In this document: positions 36,823-50,800 of the stretch, in pieces
How positions within the stretch are numbered: the stretch's first letter is position 1
How the letters are laid out: each line of letters opens with the position of its first letter
Source of the DNA: Bradysia coprophila
Lineage: Eukaryota > Arthropoda > Insecta > Diptera > Sciaridae
Assembly (NCBI RefSeq): GCF_014529535.1
Contig: NW_023503608.1
Coordinates: forward strand, 9,226,501-9,290,500
Length of the DNA stretch: 64,000 nt
Direction: 5' to 3'
Notes under the pieces: generated by a model
What the model saw: the letters and a program-made list of their open reading frames with translations, nothing else
What the model was told of the DNA's origin: nothing
The model's database searches: none
Made by a program: the position numbers and the translations under genes

Positions 36823-37950
36823 CAGCCTTCTGATGAAAAACGAGTCTTAGAGGACTTAGACGACCGTGGGAATACATTTTTGTGGAACGACATTTTCCAA
36901 TTTTCGGAATTCATCAAAACTTGAGTCTGATGGAAGTATTCTATCGTTGTTATGTTACTCTGTCCAGTCCATCTCCTTAATTTTCTAACTGTTTGAATAA
37001 GAGCAGAAAGAGAAATCAAATTTCAATTTTACGAAAATATTTATTTCAAAAATCTGACAATAATTTAAATTAAATTAAATTCAATAATAAAAAACAACTG
37101 TAAGTGATGTGTAAAATCAATATACATACGGTGTCACAGTCTTAGTTAGTAAGCTTTTAAGTATCTTAAGTTAACACCGAACATTTTACAACGATTGTGA
37201 TGACTATTAACACGTTTCCTTGTTTCTCATTATTTTCTTTTTTTTACATTTTACTATTCTTGATTGTTGTGGGTTTAAAAAATTATTTTTATTCATTGTT
37301 CTCACGAGAAAATTAAATTACAAAACAAAAAAAAATTACATACGAAAATACACACATATATCAAACGATGACTCAATTAACTCGTTTCAAACAAGTCAAC
37401 ACATCGTCAAACATAATAATTGGCACTTTATGGAATTGTATTTTAACAGACTTTGATTTTCACTTTTCATTTGAGTTGTGTGACCATACTACATCAACCT
37501 GACTGTCAATCAATGCTTTTCGATTCAAGGAAATAAACTCAACAGAACAGACACGCATCACCTTTAAGAGTGGAGATGCCACATTCGACTGACTGAAACA
37601 ATTCAGAAAGAAAATAAATTCCGAAAGAGTACGAACGGAAAAATGGTTCATTGTTGTTGGAATTTTATCTTATGATCAGCGTGGAGCTATCGTTGATTTG
37701 TGATATTTTATCAAATTCAATCTGAGTTTAATATTTAATGAAGCAATGTCGCACCATTGCTGCTGCACTGACTCAGTGCCACTGAGTGCATAGTATTTAA
37801 GAGAGAAGCTCCTAGGTGGCTTGAATAATTTCTAATGAAATTTACGATGAAATTATCTTAGATTGAGAAAACGCTGGAATCTTACGTCAATAACTATTTC
37901 CGTAACAATTGCCGGAATGTCCAGTTCTTCTGCACAAGATGTAAACATTC

Positions 37951-38114
37951 CAGGGCTTACTTTAGAAAATTTTATTTCTGAAAATTCTGAAAAAATTCCG
38001 AAAAAATTCCGAAAAAATTCCGAAAAATTCTGAAATAATTTTTCGGAATTTTTCAGAACTTTTTCGGAATTTTTTCAGATTTTTCCGAATTAAAATTCTT
38101 TAAAATAAGCCCTG
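37951..38114. mobile_element. hAT-like MITE, 164 bp, perfect 8-bp duplication
   Basis: TIR CAGGGCTTACTTTAGAAAAT at the left and ATTCTTTAAAATAAGCCCTG at the right. Flanked by AAACATTC on both sides (37943-37950, 38115-38122). The interior consists of repeated TTCCGAAAAAA / TTTTTTCGGAA words that pair across the centre. Confidence 0.9.
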
Positions 38115-38843
38115 AAACATTCTGTTTTTTTAATTTTCGATCTGGAAATGTATGTCCGTAAACGATGCGACTACTTATGGTTAGCCCACTGAATGTGAAG
38201 GACTTTTTTTAACGAACGGGTCGATTTAAATAATTTTTTTCTTCGATTCTTGGCAACTCGTGGTTGTCATACCGAATCAATTTTCCATTCCTTAAACCTT
38301 TAGAAAAGACATACGGCATAGTCATTGAATCTGTTAAGTTCTTAGTTTAAAATAAAGCTGCAGACAAATAGTTGTCATTCATGTCGATGACAAATATGCC
38401 GTTTCCAAAAGGTCAACCATCGACAGTCAGGTTGCTCCCATATCCACTTATCAATAAAAATAATAATTTTTAACACTTAAAAGTAACAACCAACGGCATT
38501 GACTCAAAATTGTAGAACAAAAAAGTACATGTACCCCGAACCGACTACTATTTATACATTTCTTCGTTTAATTTAACAATCAAAAACAATTGGTCACCAA
38601 TAAAATTGGTGGAGGTAGCAATGTCAAGATTCAACAACTCGAGTTGCTTGAAACCCATCATAGAGCTCATGTTCGCAAGCATTTTTCTTAGCAAAACAAC
38701 TTTCTCTTATGATACGTTCCAAGCAACGTAGTTCTTACTTTTGACGGCAATACCCCGGACTATATCGCAATTTAGTTAGAGGTGTAGAGGTTTTAACGGA
38801 CTAAAATAATAATGTGATATGTAAAAACCATCAGCTGGAACCG

Positions 38844-41800
38844 CTAATGTTCGATCGTCCACTGTTGTGTGCCACTATTCGTATCACATTTTCTCACGAG
38901 TGCATGGTCCTGAGAGTGCAATCCTTCATGGTCCAAACACATGTCAGTCTCGATGTGGCGTATCTGTCGTTCAGCTGTCATTTCCCATTTCTCGTTCAGT
39001 TTGTTATTCGACGAACACGAGATCATCACAACGTAATTTTTTGCGGATGCGCTGGAAATGCGGGAAAATGTCTTGGAAGTTAATGTGATTTCATTATAAC
39101 ATGCATGACGAACGGTACCTATTTTGGACGGAAGCACAAGCATCCTCACTCCGAAGCAGGCCTTCGTTGGTCAACGAGAAAAATTGAGACTTTGATACGT
39201 TTGGACGATGGCATCCATAAACGCCAATATTATACGGGTTGTCTCCGGTGCTTTGTAAGTCATCGAGGCACAGATTGGTCGTAACAGCTGCAACTCTGGG
39301 TGAAGACAAATGAAATAATTGGAAGAACATTTTCAATGATTTGTGCGGGAGCAACTCTTACCGGCCATAATATTGAACGTTCTTGGTGGGTATATACTTC
39401 TCCGGGAAAATATTTTCTAAGTACCACTGGAACGATTTGCATTTTAATTTTTCCCGTAAAACGCGTCGATGCGTTACATCACCAGCTTCAGGATGATCCT
39501 GCAATTAAATGTGTGTTAGCCAAAGTCTTTCAACGCGACAATTTCAACAGAGATGTACTTTTAAGTCAGGCCGATTCAAGTAAAATAAGTTGATGTAGTC
39601 GTCCATCCAAACTTGTGCCATTCGAACTGTATTCAAACCATGTGTGTCTTTATCGTCAGGAAATCTGCGTTAAAAATTGCAAAGTTCAATAAGACTTTCA
39701 TTAACCCGTCAGGTAACGCAACACTTACGAATATGGATGAAAATCTCGAAATATGTGACCGACCCGAGAGCACGGTATTGTCTCCAGTGTACCGCCACCT
39801 TTTGATAGAGACAGTTAAGTAGTTAATGATTGAAATTGTAACAAAATAAATTGATCTTACACTGCCATATTCGGAAGGACATTTCCAGATTTTCACCGCC
39901 CCAGCCATCCATTTGCTAAAAAAGATACGAAAATAACTGTCATTATCGAACCTAGTTAATTCAAAGGCCGTGTGCACTGTTCTGATGCAAGGCCATCCAG
40001 TATTGGTAACTAAACTGATACGAGCGAATTCAGAATTTGATAGTTTGATTTAGTAAAACAAAGCTTTGACTAATTGTGAACGTGAACACGTTGTGTTGTC
40101 TCAAGCCAAGTACGTAAGTGATCTGATATAGCACATTCTCTTAATGTTAGACTAACGCACCTCATCGTAACTGCCAACTTCCCAAAAATAGTCCCGCGAT
40201 ATAGCAAATAATCCGCCAGCCATGGTTGGACTCCACGTTGGACATATTTCTTCGTCATAATCGCACGCTTTCCGTCGACGTTCTTTCTCCCGGTCTGTCA
40301 CATCGATCCAGTCGAAATGTCCACCCCATGAAAAGCCACCCACCTGCAAATCAAATGACATTTAGAACATTTGCTTTTTGTACACAATTCGATGAATTTC
40401 TTTGCTTATTGTTCCAACCTGAAAATGTTTGTAGCCATTGACACTATAGTGGAAATCTTTAGCATCGATAACATCGATTATCGGCACTAGTACGCTGGTG
40501 CGCGATTCTTTTATTCTTTGGAGTAACGGCTCTAGCCAGCCAACAACACCTTCACAATGGGCATCCAAGAACACTAACACGTCTCCCCTAGCTAAACGGG
40601 CTCCAGCCAGTCTGGCACGAATTAATCCCATCCTAAAAAAAAGAGATAAATGTAAATCAGAATGAACCAAATGTTCTCATTAACAAGTAGACTTCTATTC
40701 TTTCTTTAGTTAACATTAAGAACTTACTAAAATACGAAACATATTCTGTACAGATTTACACCGAGTTTTGGTCAGAATTCACTTAAAACATTGATTTGGA
40801 AGAGTGGAGTATTGAAGAACTGACAAGCCTGTCATTATAGAGTGCACATGCTTGACCAGTCTCCGGACTTGTATGAGTAGTTAGACACCATAATGTTCTT
40901 TCGTTTATTAAAAATTCTAATGAATGAAATGACAATAAGGGTCCAACCACTCATGTCCTAGGGCTGCCCTACATCAAATCCATAACCAAAAAATGTATAG
41001 AGTTGTACACAGAGGAGATCAGATGGCGTTGCTCTGGTTGTGCATTGAAAAGGTTTTTTTTTTCTGCTGGTCTGAGAATTTTTATTGTCTCAGGATTCTT
41101 CATAAATATTCGACACGAATGCTATTTTTTATTCCCTTCTTTTTCGATAAATTAGCCAAAGCTTAAAGTTCCTCATCAAACTTTTTTAATATGCAATCAT
41201 TCATTACCACTTTATATACCACTTTATACTCCCATGCAGAGCGAAAGACGCATTAAGGTTATGAACGGATTCACATAAACAGCAGATCATCGAACCACAC
41301 GACTTCGTTAGGACTAAATTGCCCAGAATATCTATCTTCCTTGAACCAGGTTGCACAACAGTTCACAATGTTCAATGTGGTCGGTGCGGAGATGCTCGAG
41401 GCAAGCCCTACACTGCTCAAGGTGGCAGATAGGACATGGTAATTATAACTGGAGCTTAAGATACTGGTCAAGTAAGTGCCTTCGAAGTGTCTAGATGAAA
41501 TTGGAACTGACTCCGTGTGACTTATTCTTTCCTTTTTTTACTAAATAGATTATCGACGTCACAGTTGAATTCTGTGACTACCAACCATCGTGGACACTTT
41601 GAATTTGACTTGTATCGATAAGAAAGAGAAACTAATACTTGGTTTCAAAGTCTGAATATCATTGGTGGAAATTCGTAGTGGGTGTGCTTAGATGGTGATC
41701 ACCTAAATGGACCAGTGCGTACCCACGATCAAGTTCTAGCTGATGGAGTTAGATTTACACAAGATACACACTGAGATGGGCACACAGACCCTCATAGTTT

Positions 41801-44800
41801 ATATCTTCCATTCAGCATCCAACGCATGCAGTCCAACCTTCAGAAACTGCATCGACATCAGAATTAATTAATTTCAAATTTGTTGAATGTTTGACAATGA
41901 GAAATATTATATTTTCTACGTAAAACAGTCTTAATGGTTGGCGAAGTGCGGGTTTATTAGTCGAAATTCAAATGTCAAATCCATTGATTTCGAATACTGA
42001 ATGCCTTTGTGGGTCATTATCAGATAATGCTTGCAGTCTTGGAGATTGGAGGGAGAAATTACCTTATATTATTGATTATCCATGTTAGGACGTCAATAAT
42101 CATACAGGCTCGCCGCATATACAATTTCACGATGACAAAATAGATAGTGTCTACAAAGTGCATGTGATACGTTTTGATAAATGGTACACCATTTCATCAA
42201 AATTGCAGACGGATGAACAAATATTCTGCCGTACTTTGCATAAAAAACTTCTCGAAATTCTTTTGTTAAAATCATTCAATACCACAGATAAAAAATCAGT
42301 GATCGTGTTGAGTAATCCTCATGAATTACAGATATTTTTAAAATTGCCGAGTAGTAACGGACCTACAGAGTTGTAGAACAATTTAATGTCCATTGGCCAC
42401 ATTGGCGACACTCTTCGAATTTAATTGAGTTCGAAAATATCGTTATCGAAATCCGTACGGTTTTTGTATGTACGTGTTGGATAGTGATCATGTGTAAGTT
42501 TGATGGAGAAACGTCAGGCGAAAATAGGCTGTCAATCCTTGCATGTGTATCGCAGTTTTCGAAATAAATTCACGAAAAAAAAGTTTTCGGAAAATGTTAT
42601 ACACAAAAATTCGTTGGTTACTGAAGATGAACCATCTGATATGCAAATCTTATTTTCCTCGTGTAACGTTTTTGATTTTTTTTTTTTGGTAAAATTGTGT
42701 TCGACCTCCAGAATTGTCACGTGACCTGTATCCTAGAAATGGTGAACCACTGCTGTTACGCCTTCCCCTTCAATTTGACCCTTTCGATTGAAATTCGTGA
42801 TATCACTGTCGTGTTGGTCCTTTCCCAATCTTAATTTGCGTCCCATATTGCCAACGTATTCCAGTTAATGAATCAATGTTTGTTTGGTTTGTTTTTTTTT
42901 TACTTCATAGCAACGCACTTCAAACAAAAGTGGTACTCTGAATAGGGTACTGAAACTTGACAGTGCTCCATACAAAATTTTACACTGTAAAACGAGTGGG
43001 GATAAAATTTCATACAAAAAGTACTCTATGTCATTAATAGCAGTTTTGCTTGAAGTGCGTTGTTTATAGTCGTAAGAAGCGTTGAAGATGCAAAAATAAA
43101 GTCGTGAAACGAACCGCACATGAGTAAACAACTCTAGTCATTTATTGTTATTGGACCGATAAATCGAGCAACTCCTAATCAATTTATGAGATTTTTACGG
43201 TCGAGAAGTCGATACCAAGGACTTATCTTTAAAGAGCTTCAGACTTCAGATAAACGATGTCGGTGTGTATATTAGAGAGATTGCGATTGTCACTTATAAG
43301 ATAAGTGGACGTTAAACCTGAAAATTATAAGTAACTTCTCCATACAACTTCTATGGAGAGTCAACTTATAAATCTTACGTTTCACGTCAACTTAGTGGAA
43401 ATCGCAATCTCTCTATTAAAACTTAACTTACACTGAGACTGATAACACTCATTGAATATGAAGACCATTCTCAATGAATCGCCCTCAAGTAGAGATAATA
43501 GAAGCTGACTTTATATTAACAGTTCGTCTATGTGTCACTTCTCAGTTTTATTCTTCAGACATTATGTATTGTACTGTTAAAAAGTAAAAAAAAGTTCAGT
43601 TCTTTAACATTTTAGACAAAATGGCTGATCTGTTCAGACTGAGATATTAAAATATCCACGAAAATTGAATTTTAAGTCTCGAATTTTATATGAAGTGACA
43701 ACTTATTCAAGGAATTTGAGCTTGGTTTACAAGAAAAATTACAGTGTGTCTTTTTGACAGCTTTCCTACAAATTTTACACGGACTCAAAATGGAAACAAA
43801 CGGAAATACAAATAAAGAGGTTGAAAGCGACAAAAATGAAAAAGTTACATTCGATAGCATTCTTCCGCTTCTGGGCGAATTCGGACTCTACCAAAAACGA
43901 GTGTATTTTCTGATTTGTTTGCCTGTAATATGCTGTGCTATGCATAAACTTGCATGGGTCTTTTTAGGACCCAAAGTGGACCACAGGTAAATCATCTTGT
44001 TAATTTATACATTAGAGGTGTGCGATGGTTCGGGGATCGGGACGGAAGGGCTCCACAAAAAATTCTTACCGCACCTAGATGCAAAAACGCGATTTTAAAT
44101 TTTTTTAAATTTTCATTAACAACTGGCGCAAATTCACTGAAGCTAAATTTGCGAGTTTTGGAACATTCTCATATTTTCGCTCATACTAAAATTATGTTGT
44201 TAGATATGTTTTGTCCAAATTATTGTGTTTCTATTAGTTAGAGTCCAATTCAACAGAAAAGATTAAAATTGGAAACATTTTCTTTAGTGTGTCAGTGTGT
44301 CGTCGTCGTCACAGCTTTCGAATGACGCCAAACATGTATGGGTAGCGTCCCGATTAGTGTGCCTTTGAATTGATTGTCTTTGAAGTGTAAATTTGAGACC
44401 AAGCAACTCCTACTCGAGATATTCCGTACATAGAAGAGATTTGACACAAAAAAATCATTTTCTTAATAAGCAAAATGAATCGAAAATCATTTTCTTTGCG
44501 CTTTATGCATAGAAAATTATATGAGAAAATCGTGATCGTGAAAAAAATATTTTTTATTTGATTTGCAGATGCCAGTTACCAATAGAATATGATAATGCCA
44601 CGTTTCTCACCCTTCCTGAAGGGATACCTCTTAATATGACATATCCATGGGACGAAAAGGAACATAAATGGTCACAATGCAAAAGATTGGATGTCAATTT
44701 TTCAGATATATCTTATTTCGAATCCGGATCACCTGCAGAAAATACATTGTCTTGTGATGGAAAATATGTATTTGACACAAGTAGATATCCAACAAGTGCA

Positions 44801-47800
44801 ACTATTGAGGTGTGTGTGTTTCGATTAGTATTGCTAATTAATGAAGAAACGAAGAAATTTACTTATGATTAAGATGAATACACAGTTCGTGCAAAAAGCA
44901 TGCAAAATGATTGCTAAATATGACGGAAAATGTATTAGCCAAAAGTCAAATATTTTGCAAGCACGGTAAACCTGGTGTTTACACTGTGCTCGCAAAATAT
45001 TTGACATTTGGCTCATATATTTTCCGTCATATTTTAGCAATTATTTTGCATGTCTTTTGCAAGAACTGTGTACTCACCTTTATCGTTAACAAAATACATT
45101 GCATTGGAAGAAAATGAAATAATTAATTCTTTTTGACTTTCCAGTACAACTTGATTTGTGAAAATTCCCAATTCTACACATTGGCCAATACTTTATTTAT
45201 GTTGGGAGTACTATTGGGCTCAATTATATTTGGAGATTTATCCGATCGTTTCGGTCGTCGACCTATTTTCTTCATTTCTCTTGTTTTACAAGTAACTTTT
45301 GGTATTTTGGCTGGTGTCTTTTCTAGTTACACCGTATTCGTGATCTGTAGATTAATTGTGGGAATGTCTACTTCGGGTATTTCTCTAGTCGGATTTGTCA
45401 TCGGTAAGATGTTTTACCATATCTCTAGTTTCCATATTTCAATTTAGAATGATACAGTGCCGGCCTGGCTCTATGGGCGATTATCGAAGGGCCTTCTGAT
45501 TTTTGTATGAATAAAGGGCAACGAAGGGCCTTTTGAAAAATGTCTTCATGCAACGCAACGTCAGAAGGGATTTTTGAGCCAGTCCGGCAATGGAATGATT
45601 GAAATACTTCTCAGATTGTATTAGAGAAAACTTGGGTGGCTAGTATACAAATAAGACAGTTCCAAAAAAAATCTGCAAAAGAAATTACAAATCTTCGTTA
45701 CTTTCAACGTGAATACACCAAAGAACATTTTTTATCAGGATCATGCAACGCAACGTAGAAGGGATTTTTGAGCCAGTCCGGCAATGGAATGATTGAAATA
45801 CTTCTCAGATTGTATTAGAGAAAACTAGGGTGGCTAGTATACAAATAAGACAGTTCCAAAAAAAATCTGCAAAAGAAATTACAAATTTTCGTTACTTTCA
45901 ACGTGAATACACCAAAGAACATTTTTTAACAGGAATGGAAATGGTTGGTCCATCGTCCAGAATGGTTGTGGGCACAGTATGGCAACTTTTCTTTACAACA
46001 GGATATTTGGTTGTTGTACCTTTTGCATATTTTATCAAAGATTGGAAAATGCTACAAATTGCTTTATCACTACCTGGATTGGTTTTTCTGAGTTATTATT
46101 GGTAAGCCAATTGAGGTCCGAAGCCAGGTGGACCTGACTTGAGATTTTTTCTGCCCCTCCTGGGATTTTTTAAAGAAAAAAAAGAACTAACCACCGAATA
46201 GACAAAATAAGAACATGAGGAAAGAAAAAGAAGCTCGTGAGATAACTTTTATTTTCCAATCAAGTTTCAACAACAAATTCTTTGCTTGTTTCGCTCTCTC
46301 GCTCATTTCATACTCTCCTCTTTTTTTGTACGAGTAACAAATGTAAAGAAAGTTGTTGCTAAGAATGAGTAACGTTGGCATGTTTTATGTCATTTTAGGC
46401 TCACAAATTTCGAAAAAGTAAGTCAGCAACTGTAATTTTATAAAAAAATATTTTTGATCTTTTTAAAAAAATTATTTACTTTTTGCAAAACTGCGTTGGT
46501 CCATTGACAATCCTTTGGATCATTGGTCAGTCCTTCCTGGCTAAGGGCTTGAATCTATCACAATAATTAAACTTTTGGTTTAATATTGCAATATTATCTG
46601 TATAGGTTTCTGCCTGAATCGATACGATGGTTATTATCTAAAGGACGCAAGGAGGAAGCAACAAAAGCTTTGAAAGTTGTAGCCAAAGAGAACAAAGTGA
46701 CTTTAAGCGATGATGTTTACAATGGTCTAAGCGATGAACAATCTGGAGATATAAACAACTTAGGAATTTTGGCTTTATTCCGATACCCAAGACTGGCTGT
46801 CAGATCACTTGTAATATTTTTCAGTTGGTTTGTCAACAGTGGTGTATACTATGGATTGTCCTTGAACACTTCAAACCTCGGGGGAAATGATTACATTAAC
46901 TTTGCCATTTCCGGGGCAGTAGAAGTTCCAGCTTACACATTTCTTCTTCTAAGTCTGAATCGGTTTGGACGCAAATATATTCTATGTGGATGTATGCTTG
47001 CTGGTGGATTCTTTATGGTTGCCTGTGGATTTATACCGAAAGATGACAGTGAGTTTGTAGATTCGATGAATAAAATTGGAGATAAACAAAAGACGATGTG
47101 AAGGAAGGAGAAGCGTTTGAAACGACCTCGTACAGGTCCGCGTAGCCTATGTTTCTAATTGAACTGAATTTCTATTTTTGCTTAGCATGGAATTGGGTTC
47201 TATTAGCTTGTGCCATGATTGGGAAGATGTGCATTACTGCTTCATATGGTGTTATTTATATTGTCTCGGCTGAAAGTTTTCCAACAGTTGTTCGAAATGC
47301 TGGGGTTGGAACTGGTTCTATGTTTGCTCGTGTCGGAGGTATTTTGCAAGGATATGTCCTTTTACTAGTGAGTCAAAAGTATTCATTTGAATAGAACTTA
47401 ATTCATAAAAAAAATCTTTTTTAATTTCAATCAAAATTAAATGAATTTTCAGGATGAATTTTGGAAACCCTTGCCAATGGTTGTTTTCGGTGGGGTAACG
47501 TTAATATCTGGAGTTCTTGGGTTATTAATTCCGGAAACGTTTGGAAGAAAATTACCAGAAACTTTGCTAGACGGAGAAAGATTTGGAACGTAAGAATGTT
47601 TCGTACCAATTAATTTCAAATGTGTCGTTCATTAGATAAGATGTAAATATTAATTTATTCACAAGAAGGAGTATGATAACTACCGCAACGGAGTGGAATT
47701 AACAGATACTAAAGAAAACAACAAAGAATGAGATTAATAGTGTTGTCGTTACTATTTTCACAACATCGTACTAGATATGAGTTTGCCGATAAGAAAAATA

Positions 47801-50800
47801 TTCTTCCAAATAATCATCAAAGCCCATCTACAAATCACAACTCTACTTTCAATTGAATGAATAGTCCACCAGTTTTTGGCTCTAAAAGGAACGATTCTCT
47901 TCTCCCCGTCACAAGTAATTAATCGTGTTGGACGATTTGCACCCAAGTAAGGGATGAAAAAAAAATCATCAAAATTGTGTCGAAAAAACTTCGCCATGCA
48001 AAAGGGACCAAATTTTCGATGAAAACTGCAAATAGTTGCCACTGTTGCGGAACTTCCAAAAACTTTTTCATCATTAAAAGTTTGGAAACTGAACGTGCAA
48101 CGATAATAGCGAAGGAAAAAAAAACTTTTTTGAACCAATTTTAAAAATTACTTAACTTTCACCTCAGTTTTAAAATATCATTTTTAAGAAAATTAGGAAA
48201 AACTACAGGAACGGGAAATTCTGTTTTTTTTTGCATTAAAAAACTTTGAACCTTCAGCTTTCGTTTGAGCCCAATATCACCTGTGTAGCTTCGATTTCCG
48301 CTGCACCGAAATTCATTGAAGAGTCCTCTGAATCGAAAACTTCAACAGGATGTAGATGGCACTAGAGGTCACTTTTTCAAAGTCTCCTAATTGTTTCGAA
48401 ATCCCTAAATGAATATTTATCAATGGTAAAAAATTCACGCTTTTATACCAAAATGCACCAAAATACAGCTAGTGAGCCCTATTATATCGCACTCCCTTGT
48501 TTACGTTAATCTTATCATGTACTTAATGGTCCCACGCAGAACATGTAGGACACAAATTGTTATTGCTTTCAGATAGTTTAATCAATGTGAATTGTTTGTT
48601 CAGGAACTATCAATGGGGATCGATACCAATCAATCGAACCAATTTTTTTTTAAGTAATGACATTTGAGCTATTGTCTTTAATGATGAGAATACGTAACTC
48701 TTTATCAATAGTTTATTTTGTGATTAGGTGTGTCAAACGTTATAATCAGTTTGTCAAACCATAGCATCGAGCCAAGCACTAGAACAAATTTTTTAACGGA
48801 AAATAGGCCCTTCTTATCATATTTACAATTGCGAAGCAGTTAGCATTACAAACTCAATTTATATAAGAAATTTTGACTACTGTGGCGATGAAGACCTTCT
48901 TGAAAATTCTATTCCCGTGCTTGATTGCTTGATTCAGTGCTATGGCAAAACTAATTTTCCGATCAGTTTCATTTGCGATACGAAAATGTGGCAGTGAATC
49001 ACGATTTCTAACAATTAATTTATGAATTTTCCATATTCTTGAATCGCCTAAATTACGAGATGATGGTTGGTTCATTAGTCAAAGAACGTATCTTCATTAT
49101 ACTGTGGCTCAGACGAACAATGGGTGACTCAGTGTTGAAAAGACTAAAAACTATTTTCCGGTAACATGCCTAATTAACATACAGGTTGATATCCAATAAA
49201 TTTGAATATTGGTCTGTAAAAACCGCGTCGAAAAGAAAAAAAGAAACAAAAATATTGTTTGGTGACAACCAACTGATTAAATAGTATTTTTGCTATTCGG
49301 TTATCGGTTTTTATCAGGACATTTCATAAACTTTTGTCGGTAGAATTATCAACATATAAATGATGAGGTGGCCCTCTGCTTTGTGGCACACTGTCGTACA
49401 ATAATAACATGTCAATTAGATTTAATTAATTAATTGAGACTTTTAAAGACGAAAAAACCGAAAAGGTTTAATTGTTTCGTTGTACGACGGTAAATTATTT
49501 TCTGTGACACGTATCGAGCATTACGCAAAAGTCTTTTCATTTTTTTAAATTTATTTTTTGTATCGGTTGTCTACAACTGGAAAGAGGAAAATACGTTGAG
49601 ATTCTATGATCCAATTAAATTTGAGTAAAACAAAAGATCTAGACTTCCTTGTAATTTTCCTAAAATATTCTGTTTGTCGAAGTTATTGTAATTTTTAGAG
49701 GATTAAGCCGTGCATGGACAGCATACATTTTTATGTTGTTTCCTAATCGATCTGCTACGTTGAAAATACCAGCACTGAGAAGAGATTCTCAGATATTTGC
49801 AATATAAGTACACATACCCTTAGCGACTTCATTTGTATTATTTTCACCCTTATTATACGACAATGTAAAACTTTAAACTTTGGCTTTTATATTCGAGTAT
49901 TTAGACTCGGGTTAGGAATACCCCTAATAATTCTGGCTTTATGTACGTACGAATATCTCGTCTTTGTGGCAAAAGTTTTGCAATGCCATTTCATGCTGAC
50001 TGGGCAAGTGGAAGTTACTACACCTAGAACACAAGAATGTCAGGCATTTATGTCTTTAATTTGTGCAGACCTGCATGACTAATTACATTTAATTTAATCG
50101 AATTATTCCAGTTTTCTCTACTCTGGCGTATAATGTAGATGCAAACTAATGTTAATGATGTTCTACCTGTGTTGTTGTTCAATTAACTGTAAATTCACTT
50201 TTCAATTCATAAGAAAATTGAGGTAAAGTGGAGCTACTTTATATGTGGCGTGCAATTTTTATATTTTTCGGATTATCGTTTGATCGTTTCAAATTGAGTC
50301 TTAGAACAAGTTTCCAATAATAACTTGTATTTGATTCAATTTTGGGACACTTACTGTCATCGAAGGAATATCTGAAATTCTTTACTTGGACAACCGATCA
50401 AATAATTGATGTTGAAGGCGAACTAAACGCTACCTAGCGAATTACTCTTGATATTATGCTACAAAGACAGCTTGTGAGACAATAAATAAACATTTCCCGA
50501 AGAGTCGACCGACTATTTTCCTGAGAAGGGCAAATTTAGAAGTTTTCAAACTGTAGTCTTCGAAACCTATGGCTAAAAGCTACTTTTACCATCATTATAC
50601 TATGCACAGTTTCTAAGAATCACCAACTGTGATTCTTGGTTTCGAACCAATAAAAAAAATCTGAATTTTCGTCGATTCGATTTATATCCAACTGATTTGT
50701 TGGTGCAGTATAATCAGCGTAACTTTTACTTGTATTTCACTTTTCGGTGCCCGACGTGGAATGAAAGTGAATTCTGTCGCTGCTTCCGAGCCGAAGCGAA

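Larger units (their letters stand above)
32121..38843. other. Intergenic region between NHA start and GalNAc-T stop
   Basis: Contains the NHA promoter side and the 3' flank of the glycosyltransferase gene. I recognise no gene. An unidentified 129-codon minus-strand frame at 33607-33996, preceded by a plausible acceptor, is noted among the rejected items. The clear content is a series of miniature elements at 34204-34315, 34326-34555, 35468-35813, 36682-36822 and 37951-38114. Confidence 0.6.
40633..43789. other. GalNAc-T intron 1, proximal part: LPMO pseudogene and MITEs
   Basis: Beside the LPMO pseudogene (41270-41900), this stretch holds a diverged relative of the 14317 foldback (about 40840-40975), a 152-bp element at 42911-43062 and a hairpin at 43271-43420. 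No other coding exon is recognised. Confidence 0.55.

Noticed and set aside
41271..41471. Minus-strand frame over the LPMO pseudogene
   Set aside because: It mirrors the antisense frame of the intact LPMO exon 1 (53840-54103 minus); it is a shadow of the decayed plus-strand exon.
47758..48138. Minus-strand open frame of 126 codons downstream of the SLC22 gene
   Set aside because: Composition is phenylalanine- and lysine-rich as expected from AT-rich noise, with no domain or family resemblance.
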